Positions 1-8,803 of a DNA stretch of 33,070 nt are shown here, one piece after another. The position numbers and the translations under genes were made by a program. The DNA is from Gymnopilus junonius (Eukaryota > Basidiomycota > Agaricomycetes > Agaricales > Galerinaceae): contig JADNYJ010000360.1 in NCBI GenBank assembly GCA_015501075.1, positions 1-33,070 of the forward strand, written 5' to 3'. The notes below the pieces were generated by a model, which saw only the letters and a list, made by a program, of their open reading frames with translations, was not told where the DNA came from and ran no database searches. How positions within the stretch are numbered: position 1 is the first letter of the stretch; every line of letters begins with the position of its first letter.

Positions 1-576
1 CAACGTCTTCATACTAGCGTTTTATGACTCGTAGGACTGTTTTAAATCAAAGGTGCCCGTTAGTTCGGCGATTCGCAAAGACCGTTAACTCACTCCGAAT
101 CGCGACTGGCGGTCGAATTTACAAGGCCTCCCTGGTATTCTTTCATCAAGTTGAACTAGTATTTCTCATATGAGTTATCGTGTAGCATGTAGTCGTATCC
201 AGTGTTCTCGATACATAATCATTACCTCTACAGCCTGCCTTTCGAAATCCAAGTAGTCCAGTAATTTAAATTATCCGGGGTCGCTCTTTGCGCCGATCCG
301 GATGGAATCAATCAATCTGAACAGAAAATCTCGATGGTAACAAAACGCGATCGAAAGCTGTGTAGGGCGACTAGAAAGGGGTGAACTCAATAAATTAAAG
401 CCCATGACACCAACGCTCATATCCCCGACCCGCATACGAAGGCAGTGCACACCTTGTGTAATGATAAAATCCACACCACTTGGCTTCTTCGTTCAAACCC
501 TGCCTACTACTATACTCTTTCGTCGGTTATCAACAACAACAACAACACCATCCAAACTCTCCATCGAAAATTCACC
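1..576. other. Intergenic region upstream of kinase copy 1
   Basis: No gene is supported here. Short open frames exist on both strands but lack coding character or splice structure. Just before the kinase start codon lies a short CAA repeat (about 530-546), typical of a fungal 5' leader. The minus-strand frame at 271-474 is treated as chance. Confidence 0.5.
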
Positions 577-1885
577 ATGGCTCTCTTCCCTGAAGAACCC
601 CTCGACTCTCCCCAAGGCTACTTCCCCGGCAAGCTAAACCAAAAACTCAACAAAGGCCAGGTGGAAAATCATCCGCAAACTCGGCTGGGGACCACACTCC
701 TCCTGCTGGCTCGCAGTCGACACGAAAGAGCGGAACAATATCGAAGCGATCAAGATCTACACCGTCGCCTCGTCCACCACCGACACCCCTGTCAACCACT
801 CCGCGGCGACGAACGAACGCGATATTCTGAAGAAGATGTGGGATTCGGATATCACCTTCAACGTGCCCGTCCAGCGGGACAGCTTCTACGAGGAAAGTGA
901 GGTCGGGCGGCACTTGTGTCTGGTTCTGCACGTTCTTGGGCCGAGCGTTGTGTCCTTGTTGGAACCAGGGATACCCTTTCTGCCGTTGCATATTGTGAAG
1001 AAGGCTGTTGCGGAGGTTGTGGAGGCGTTGTGCAATTTACATGAAAAAGGAATTATTCATGGAGGTTTGTCTCTTCCTTTCCGACCTTCTTTTTAGATTT
1101 TCTCTTTTTCCTTTTTGTGATGCAAGTACTAACTACGCCTTCATACTACAGCCGTGACGCCTGACAACATACTATTGTCTTCCGATCAACAAGGCCCAGC
1201 CATTCGTGAATTCATATCAGAGCACCCCTCAGTCCCAGGGAAGGAAGTAACAGATGCTCAAGGAAAAACCTACCACGTCGTCCAATCACAGCCTCTCAGC
1301 ACCTCTGGGCTAAGCCGCCAAAGTACCGCCGTTGAATTTGCGGATTTCAGCATGTACCTAAGCAATTATTCGCATGGTGAGCATTCCTATTTCTTCCAAA
1401 GTTTGATGACGAAATGAACATACATTTAGCCCGCATCCGATCGCAGACCATCCCACTTGACGGCCCAGCAGCATTCCTCCCCCCGGAAGCTTCCACTGCC
1501 GGCGCGAAAGTGAACACAAAAGCCGACATCTGGATGCTAGGATGCACTGTACGCACCCTCATTTTCTTCTATGCGGCCCCTCTGACTCGCCTCAAACCAC
1601 AAACTACAGATCTACACCCTAATTATCGGACACCCTCCATTCAAAGACGCCCCAGGCTCTTTAACCGCTCAAAAAGTGGAGAAAGTGGTGTCTAAAGCCG
1701 AAGCTGACATTTTGGACACGAAAGCCATGTCGGCGCAGGACGCTAGGAAGACGGCGGGGATCATCAGGGCGTGTTTGAAGTTTAGAGCGGCGGAGCGGCC
1801 TACGGCGCTTGATTTGGTGGGGTATCAGTGGGTGGAGGAAGGGAATATGTGTTCTTGTGGGTGGTGTTCGGCCAAGGCATCGTGA
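577..1885 (+). pseudogene. SRPK-like protein kinase paralog, copy 1 (pseudokinase; one frameshift)
   Basis: Four exons are read: 577..1064, 1152..1376, 1430..1548, 1610..1885, with introns of 87, 53 and 61 nt. All junctions match copy 2 at 13329-14599, and exons 2 and 3 have identical lengths in both. The start MALFPEEPLDSP matches copy 2. The glycine loop (LGWGPHSSCW) and the ATP-binding lysine (EAIKIY) are present. The catalytic loop reads HGAVTPDN, so the Asp and Lys of HxDxK are gone while the Asn stays; the DFG-like site reads DFS. The subdomain IX-like motif ADIWMLGCT and a Cys-rich end (CSCGWCS) follow. An extra base near 658-662 (ggccaggtgg against ggatgctgg in copy 2) moves the frame, so no single frame covers exon 1. 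Either the gene is broken or the base is an assembly error. SRPK kinases act on SR splicing factors, but this divergent family need not. Confidence 0.85.
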
Positions 1886-2283
1886 TGCGGGGCGAGTTAT
1901 TCTGCGATACTGTAATATGTAAGACTTTCATGCAAGTTCGGAAAATCGTGTATGGGGTAGATACCTTCTTCCTCTACATCGTAACATGACATAGTTTGCA
2001 TTGAACGAATAATAACGAAAGTAACACTACGTCCATCCAAAAATCTCCTTGCGTCCTAGAGTGAGAAAAAAAAAACGAAAAAGGGAAGAAGGTCAATGGC
2101 GGTTAGCGTAGAGATGATGATAACAGAGTAGATAGGAAATAGAAATAAAAACATAAAAAATAGAAATCGAAATCGAAATAGAAATCAAACATCCGACACT
2201 CAGTAAAGAAACGCAATCGAAAGCCAAAAGGTTATCGACGCGTGTTCAAGCATTTTACCAACGTGGCCTAAGGGCACTCTAGT
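1886..2283. repeat. A-rich spacer with imperfect GAAATA/GAAATC repeat
   Basis: Downstream of kinase copy 1 the sequence is A-rich. Between about 2134 and 2190 it consists of imperfect hexamers of the type GAAATA and GAAATC. No open frame of note is present. It may include the 3' untranslated part of the kinase gene. Confidence 0.55.
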
Positions 2284-3165
2284 ATACCACGCGCCCACGC
2301 CCACGCCTATGTCTATGCCAAGAAGAGATTCTCATCCAATCCAGTAATTCAGCTCATCGTCGACGCCGACGTCATGGGGATCATCATTACGATGAATAAA
2401 TAACCCCATGCGTCACAAACTCATATGGTAAAGCGAATAGTGGTCATAATCATCGAACTCACCAACGTGGCAGGATAGACATGGTAGGGCGGAAGAAGGG
2501 GAGGGAGGTGAGGTAGGCGAGGTAGGCAGAAAAGGCAAGAAGAGGCCAAAGAGGCATAGAGAGAAGGAAGCAAGAAGGGAAAGAGTGAAGCAGAGCGGGA
2601 CATACAGGGAGTGGAGTGGTTATCGTCGAGCAAATGCTTGATTTGGTGAAGGCAGTACCAGCGGCAGTGCCAGGGTGAGTTGAAGGGTTGAAGATGGTCG
2701 TTTCTGACTTGGGTCTATGCTATAACGAGGAATGAATGAACGAGGGAAAGAAAGCGGAAAGAAGGAGAAAACTTACCAATAATCTCAAGACTAAGCTGAA
2801 CGGTTAAGGGCAGCTTCCTGTAGCACCGTTTGCCTCAGATGATTCATCTGCCTCACCTTCGCCCTTCGTCCTCTCCTAGTTGAACGAGACAACGGCTGCA
2901 GCTCCTGTCGCGGGTGACCATGGCGGAGAGTAAAGTCGAGGACGGTCTTCTCCGATGATAGGGATCCAGCTGCCGACGACGGTGATGAAAGAGTTTGGGC
3001 CACGCTGGCAACAACGTTCCAACACCAACATTTCCCAATACGTCGCACGAGGACACTCTGCTGCTGTAACTAATGCCGTCATTTCGTCTACACGCAACAG
3101 CTATGAATTCAGAGAATATAAGCATGAGCACAAGGAACCAGTGTTCAATTGAACGGAGAAACATA
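2284..3165 (-). other. Possible minus-strand spliced transcript, product unknown
   Basis: No gene is recognised, but the minus strand shows two good fungal donor sites: GTAAGT (about 2776, after GATTATTG) with an acceptor ending TTATAG about 57 nt on, and GTGAGT (about 2463) after a short ATGTCTATCCTGCCACGTTG. The sequence between them is strongly pyrimidine-rich (about 2480-2600 is almost pure purine on the plus strand), as in fungal leaders or promoters. All three minus frames between 2640 and 3165 stay open for 70-100 codons, so the coding frame cannot be chosen. It could be an untranslated leader with introns, a fast-evolving gene, or chance. Confidence 0.25.
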
Positions 3166-4203
3166 CCAAGTCTTGCAGTTGCCCCAACAATTAGTCCTCT
3201 GAAGCAGAGAACATGCCAATGTCGCGTTCATCTAAAGTATAAGTCCTGCTCAGAACCTAATAAGCACAATCTGAGCCGATAGACACATTCAGAGAGGGCC
3301 GTTCATCTAAGGCGTCCAATCAAACTCAAACCGGGTCGAATCGAACTACGTGGGCGTGGCGTGGCGTGGTTTGAGCTGAAAGCAATGATTAAGTCATACG
3401 AGAGGCGCCAGGTCACGCCAAAGCGAGCACTACAGCTGGGGCGGGTGGGTATAATAGGCATAGCGTACGGGAAAAGTTGAAGGAGGTCGAGAAATGCGTT
3501 CCAGTGTCCTCCCGAGTCCCGACGAGTTGAAATTCCCGCGCCTCCTGATTATGTCAGGTGCCTTTCTCTCCCGCTCTCCCAGTGTCCCACCACCAATCAA
3601 GAACGCTACACTCCAACTCGCCTCTAGCTTGCCTTCAGCTGCGTACCTCACTCGATTATGTCTCCTTATGCGGGGAACTCTCTATGACTCTGAACCTTGT
3701 TGCCCTTGTTCCCTTCTCGACTCTTCCGCTTTCTTATTAAAATTCTCGCCATCGATCAAAATCAAGGATCTGCAAGCAATCGGATGCGCTTGCTGGAGAA
3801 CGCCTACTGTATTACGACTTATGTGCTGACTTTTCTTATGCCTAGCTATTTTTTGATACCGATGACCTATCCATGCCGATGAGTCTACTCTTTGGTTTCC
3901 TTTGGGCGCATACTTGGCTTCCAAGCGCATCTCTCATTGGCTCGAGGGTCGTCCTATTAATTCAAACCTCAAACCTCGCTTTGGGGGACGCCAATTTGTT
4001 TTCATCTCTAATTTTGTCCCTTGATTTCTTCTGTGTATTGGTCTTGTACACTAACTCAGCAAAAGCCCACTGCCCACAATGCGATGGCTCAGTAAATTAG
4101 TCTCCTTCATTATTACCTTATACACAACCATGTTCTTTGACTGTTCTTCATGCTTTCATTTTGGTATAATGACTAAGAAGGTCGCCGGTGCTATAGAATA
4201 GGA
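3166..4203. other. Region with no supported gene
   Basis: Several overlapping plus-strand frames (3494-3829, 3697-3882, 3873-4100) are open but show no motif, no shared reading and no splice signals joining them. A short GGCGT repeat lies at about 3354-3369. Nothing here is called as a gene. Confidence 0.4.
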
Positions 4204-4359
4204 GGAGCGCTAGAGACTCTACATGAAGAAGGGATTATTCACGGGGGTACGCTCATCTATTCGTTCATATCTTACACATTAACTAGTCAATTTAAAGGTC
4301 CGGTCCCTGCCAACATTTTGTTAATGCACGAACCCGCAAAATCCTCAGAAATGGTTTGA
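4204..4359 (+). pseudogene. Relic of a third SRPK-like kinase, catalytic-loop fragment
   Basis: The plus strand encodes GALETLHEEGIIHG, matching the paralogs (LCNLHEKGIIHG, LCSLHEKGIIHG). After the split glycine codon comes a 51-nt intron (4247..4297, GTACGC to TTTAAAG) at the same place and phase as intron 1 of both intact copies. The reading resumes with PVPANILL and ends at TGA 4357-4359. No glycine loop is found upstream; only vague similarity extends a few codons to the left, interrupted by stops. The catalytic Asp is missing here too. Confidence 0.75.
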
Positions 4360-4858
4360 CGACTATGCCCAGCACCGTTGATAGGATGCGATTTGATGAC
4401 ATGTGAACCTTTCCTTCCCTCGATCGTACTTACTTCTTTGACAGTGTCTTTGGGTTCTCTTCCAGAAATCTTTTGGTAAAAGATATGGTAGTTATACCTG
4501 AGTAACTTTTCTCATAGTAAGCAGTTCCAGTTACATTCTTCGCGGTAACATCTTGAAGTGATGAATATCAGCACGTCTTCAGTTTGAAAATGTATTCTAT
4601 TTATTGCCTATTCAATATGTCGGTATGCACACTAGAGGATGGTTTAAATCGACAGCGTAAAATAGACATAGGGAACTGAAATAAGTCTGCACGAGAACCA
4701 AGTAAGTATCAGAGGTCGACGTTCAATCCGTGCTTTGAATTGGCGGTCTCAGAGGTTGGGTGACTTGGTGTGACCTGGTGTGGTCATGGTCAAGTCACGC
4801 CAAGTCTGCGTCTGACCTTTCTGATGCTTACCACCACATCGCGATATTTTCTTCAACA

Positions 4859-6072
4859 ATGAAGCCTACCAAACGACAGAGGATACCCGGACCAAGCGGT
4901 AGCCAGCTTTCCCGGACAGTGAATGCACTCGAACTTTTGGTGGAGAAGTTGGAACCGGAACAGGGGTACGACGTTGAAAAGGTCCCTAGTGGGATCGAAA
5001 CAGAGTTCATGCAGCTGAATGAAGTTCTTCAAATACTGCAAACGAAACTCGATGGCCCTCCAAGTCAGGTATGTACAATTACCATTGTGAATGTAGCTTT
5101 CTGGCAGGCTGATTCAGATATATTCATTATAGAACTGGTCCTTTGAGCATTTGCGGAAAATGGAAATCTCGGGCCTGGACTTCCTGGAATTGAAACCCGA
5201 TGCAATTACTCGTGCGATCGGTACCGACTCTATTGGTGAAGACGAGCTTTGGTCTTCGAAGGGGCTCTTTCGCCATCTTTGTGCTTTGGAAGAACTAGTG
5301 CCCCGCACAGTAAGCTCTGGTCCATGCCAAATCTCAAGGTCGTCTGGGATGTTCACCACACGGCCGTCGTATAGAACGAAGCTGCGAATCGGTTATGGAT
5401 CGACGCTTTCTTTTATCGTGTTTCTTCTACCATGATGCCGAGTGGCTTGAAGATGGTCCTATACCCTGAGAGAACAGTCCCCGGATACGTCAACTTCGCC
5501 GCCATAGCGACTACTCCGATCCAAGCCAGTTCGTCTCCTTTATTTGTCGTCTTAACACTTATTCTCAAGTCTACGCAGTGCGGCTCTTGCGGAACCCTAC
5601 ACTCCTCAAGGCAGACGATTCCGCGTTGTTTGTTTCGGAAGCCAAGGGTCCCGACCAGCAGCTCGAAAGCCACGTCCCTCAGGCCGTCGGTGAGATGTAT
5701 GCCAGCGCGAATCGTTTGGGGTGAGCACACCAAAAATTACCAATGTCTCCGCTCTGTCCATGATTATGTAAATACCCAGGACAACCACAATCCGCGGTGT
5801 TTTGACGAATGGACATAGTTGGATCTTCCTCATCTTGAAACTCAACAGCGACGGAAATGGCGGCCGCTACTCGAATCAAAGCCACTCTCACTCCTCGGAC
5901 TTTCGTCAGAAGTTGTAGAAGCGTCAGCCTCCCTAATTTCTGCCATTATCACACATTGGGTAGGTTTCGCCACATGATCGCTTGGAGCCTTACTGACTCC
6001 TCTTTCACTTACGACCAGATGCAGCATGGTTACGAAGAGCTGGATGACAACGATTATTTCAAGTTTGAGTAG
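4859..6072 (+). pseudogene. PD-(D/E)XK nuclease-like fungal protein (frameshifted)
   Basis: Six exons are read: 4859..5068, 5133..5309, 5375..5528, 5579..5720, 5780..5959, 6019..6072, with introns of 50-65 nt. The protein opens MKPTKRQRIPGPSG. A restriction-endonuclease-like core follows: FVSEAKGPD (the E-x-K pair), then HVPQAVGEMYA, then GVLTNGHSWIFLILKLN, the order seen in a large family of uncharacterised Agaricomycete proteins. The end is WMQHGYEELDDNDYF. In exon 5 the frame must change between about 5862 and 5915 (one base missing): otherwise it stops at 5916-5918, whereas the shifted frame gives EVVEASASLISAIITHW leading into exon 6. The function is not known; nuclease activity is inferred from the fold only. 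The break is either real decay or a sequence error. Confidence 0.75.
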
Positions 6073-6180
6073 CGTCCTCAATATTTGATACCTGGTTCCC
6101 GACGTTTTTTGCCTCTTTTCTGTTTGGTCCTGTAAATCATTTTGCAGAGACGTACTATCAGTATCACTATCACTTAAGGG

Positions 6181-6219
6181 AGCTGGGTGAGAGAAGGAAA
6201 TATGTGCTCTTGTGGGTAG
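6181..6219 (+). pseudogene. Relic of kinase C-terminus
   Basis: The plus strand reads SWVREGNMCSCG then TAG, matching the C-terminal signature of the intact kinases (QWVEEGNMCSCGWCS and KWVAEGLMCSCGWCS). It is in the same strand and order as the relic at 4204-4359, so the two may be remnants of one third copy, now separated by the nuclease-like gene. Too short to date or to prove the link. Confidence 0.6.
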
Positions 6220-6846
6220 TACCACTGTGACCGACCTAACAAGTAAGGGCGCAGAAATTATCTTCGCGACAAATCTTTGACTTCAATTTTACAGCTGCTT
6301 TCGTATTCACAGACCCATTCTGAAAATATAACGCTCAGCGCATTTGTTTACTCTAGAATATGATCCCAACTTCTGTTCTAAAATGGTATAAGTGGAACGA
6401 ATAATGAGACCATTTGCACTCCCGCCAGCCTCCCCGTATCCTTGGATATTACTGTTCGACTTACATCGTACCCATCCACAGCCTTTTTTGCCTTCCTTGT
6501 TGGTTTTGTTCTTGGGCTTTTCTGTGCGCCGCTTTGCCTGTCATACCTCCGCTTTTATTTCTCAACCTTTGGAACTCTCCTTTCTCCCTTCCCGCCTTGT
6601 CCTTGGCATCTTCCGGCTCCCTAATCCAGAAAGAAATGCTCGAGAACTCAGGGGGGCTTCTGGAACTGATCCGATAGCAGCGGCTCACGGAATTCCCGTC
6701 CTGACGCATGATCGACAATCGTATCAATTCGCATCAGCGCCAACGCGCAACCCCCTTCTGATCATGAAACTCAAGGCTGTACACAAGCCGTGCGACGACG
6801 ATGAGGCCTGACTCAAACGATACTAGGCGGCTACCCACCCAGCATA
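6220..6846. other. Upstream region of kinase copy 2, interrupted by the LINE
   Basis: No firm gene. Overlapping plus-strand frames at 6392-6811 and 6442-6624 are open; the shorter contains a hydrophobic stretch (AFFAFLVGFVLGLF) that could be a membrane segment, but no family is recognised and no splice sites confirm it. Before the LINE inserted, this region would have been the promoter side of kinase copy 2. Confidence 0.35.
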
Positions 6847-6853
6847 CATAAAA
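6847..6853 (+). promoter_or_regulatory. TATA-like box separated from kinase copy 2 by the LINE
   Basis: The sequence CATAAAA lies directly before the LINE target site. With the LINE and one target copy removed it would sit about 75 bases before the ATG of kinase copy 2, a usual distance for a fungal core promoter. Assignment as a promoter is inference. Confidence 0.35.
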
Positions 6854-6861
6854 CCCGCTTC
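6850..6861 (+). repeat. Left target-site duplication of the LINE
   Basis: AAAACCCGCTTC occurs here and again directly after the A tail at 13260-13271. The CCCGCTTC part is unambiguous; the leading A bases merge with the tail at the right end. This defines the left end of the element at 6862. Confidence 0.85.
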
Positions 6862-7045
6862 GGACGCTTCTTGATCTGCTACCTGCATTTGCTCCAACTC
6901 TCCCACGCTCTTGGCTAGCAAAGAGAGCCTCAGGAGGAAACCCAGCAGAATAAGTAGAGCGTAGACACATTATTCCAACCGAACTAGACTATTACATCAC
7001 AAGCAAAGCCTAATTCCAGCAATAGAAGCACGAAAATCACCCAAA

Positions 7046-8617
7046 ATGGATCAGCTGAACGCCCGAAGAAGGGCTGACAGAACTGCCAGCGGAACCGGGA
7101 AAAACAACTCTGGAACGAGAACCAAAGGCCCCACCACGAGAAACACAAACGCTAGAGACTCAGGCACGGAACAATCGATAGAAGACCCCGAACGAGAGAT
7201 AACCGACTCGGAGGAAGGCCGGGAATACCTGGAGAGCAAGCTGTTATTGGTACCTGCGGGACAGCCTCTCACGACCAGCCTGGCATCGACATGTCTACAC
7301 CAGATAGCAATGATTACAAGCTCCCTGCCGAAACCGGTTTACCACGCTATCAAATCGTTGGCATACATGTTGGAGGACGTAGAATCGCAGGTCGCAGACA
7401 AAACTTACCATGACGGATTTCAAACCGAACTTGACAACTTCACCACGGATATTCAGGCACTAATTGCGGACATTAATACGAAGGTCGACTCCAAAATAGA
7501 GGAACTAACGGAAGCCACGAAGATATTTACCCAAGCCGCCAAAAACTCAGACAGCGCGAAGGGACCAGCGGAACAGAGAACAACCCCCGAACCGGATCAC
7601 GGACGACCTCCCACGTATAGCGAGATGCTCACTCGCATCCAACCCGACGCCGACCCAAAGTTACTTGCCAGGCACGGCATCAGAAGAAGGCAGATAATGT
7701 TGGAAGGAATCCCTACAGAATCGACACTAGGAAAAATGGGAGACAGAGAAATGAAGACCGATATCAACGAAAAACTCAAACAACTAGCAGGAGCGAGAGT
7801 ACAAATCAGAGCGGCGACGAGACAACGCAACGGAGGCATACTACTCGAAATGGACTCGGATCACGGAGCGGCCTGGGCGAGAGTGCAGGCAAACACCGAC
7901 AAGCTGTGCAAGGAGATAGGCGATACTACGGCAGTGAAGAAACGCACCTACAACCTAATCGCAAAATTCGCACCGCTGACAGCAACCCCAGAAGACGATG
8001 AATTCATCAAGGAAGTACAGGAGGCAAACAACCTGCAAGACGGAACCATTTCGGCAATGCGATGGGCGAAACCCATAGAGAGAAGAACCCCCACCCAAAG
8101 ATTTGCCCATATAATACTCACGATAACTGACGCTAACGAAGCCAACAGGATCTTGGCCTTAGGGCTCTTCATTGCCAACAAGAAACTCGAGGTAGATAAA
8201 TGCAAAAGGGAACCGATACGATGCCTCAAGTGTCAAGGCTGGAACCACTTCGCCAGAGAATGCGTACAAAAAGACGACACATGCGGACACTGCGGGCAAA
8301 AAGGACACCGCACGAGCCAGTGCCAGAACGAGGAAACAAGGTACTGCGTATCATGCCAAACAGATGATCACGCAAGCTACGATCGCGACTGCCCCGTTTT
8401 TCTTCGCAAACTCGCTGATAAAGACAGATCAAATCCCGAGAATGCCTACCCCTTCATCCCGACAGACGCTCCATGGACCTGGAACAGGACGAAATCGAAC
8501 AACGACACCCCGGATTACAGATGGCAAAACAACCAACAGACCGCAAACATAGTCCTCCAGAAGGGGAATCAGAGGGAACGACGACAACAATGGCAGGAAG
8601 CTGGACCCGGCGGATGA
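7046..8617 (+). CDS. LINE ORF1, gag-like RNA-binding protein
   Basis: An intact 523-residue frame. The N-terminal 60 residues are polar and low in complexity. A coiled-coil-like part lies around residues 110-180 and a likely RNA-recognition-like core around 200-385. Three zinc knuckles end the recognisable part: CLKC..H..C at 393-406, CGHC..H..C at 413-426, and CVSC..H..C at 434-449 with a longer last spacing. In this class ORF1 binds element RNA and forms the particle that carries it to the target. The start is the first ATG in frame (ccaaaATGG, good context). ORF2 begins 186 bases after its stop. Confidence 0.9.
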   Translation: MDQLNARRRADRTASGTGKNNSGTRTKGPTTRNTNARDSGTEQSIEDPEREITDSEEGREYLESKLLLVPAGQPLTTSLASTCLHQIAMITSSLPKPVYHAIKSLAYMLEDVESQVADKTYHDGFQTELDNFTTDIQALIADINTKVDSKIEELTEATKIFTQAAKNSDSAKGPAEQRTTPEPDHGRPPTYSEMLTRIQPDADPKLLARHGIRRRQIMLEGIPTESTLGKMGDREMKTDINEKLKQLAGARVQIRAATRQRNGGILLEMDSDHGAAWARVQANTDKLCKEIGDTTAVKKRTYNLIAKFAPLTATPEDDEFIKEVQEANNLQDGTISAMRWAKPIERRTPTQRFAHIILTITDANEANRILALGLFIANKKLEVDKCKREPIRCLKCQGWNHFARECVQKDDTCGHCGQKGHRTSQCQNEETRYCVSCQTDDHASYDRDCPVFLRKLADKDRSNPENAYPFIPTDAPWTWNRTKSNNDTPDYRWQNNQQTANIVLQKGNQRERRQQWQEAGPGG

Positions 8618-8803
8618 CCCCTGGAACGACGAACATGGGACAGAGAGCCGTCAGCCCCACCACGAGATCCCTCCCAGGGAGCGCATTCGCCAGCGATAGG
8701 GAGCCAACGAACGCTAGGCCGCGGAATATGGGAGGATTTCATCAACCCCAACGACCTCAGAGACCAACCCGACAATGCAGAAAACCAAGCGACGCCCCCC
8801 TAA

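Noticed and set aside
5310..5435. Direct reading of exon 2 of the nuclease-like gene through to 5435
   Set aside because: A GTAAGC donor and a GTATAG acceptor 65 nt apart restore the family-like reading LWIDAFFYRVSS; the unspliced tail has no similarity.
6392..6811. 139-codon plus frame with a hydrophobic part
   Set aside because: Two further frames are open over the same bases, no splice sites or family support; left as intergenic.
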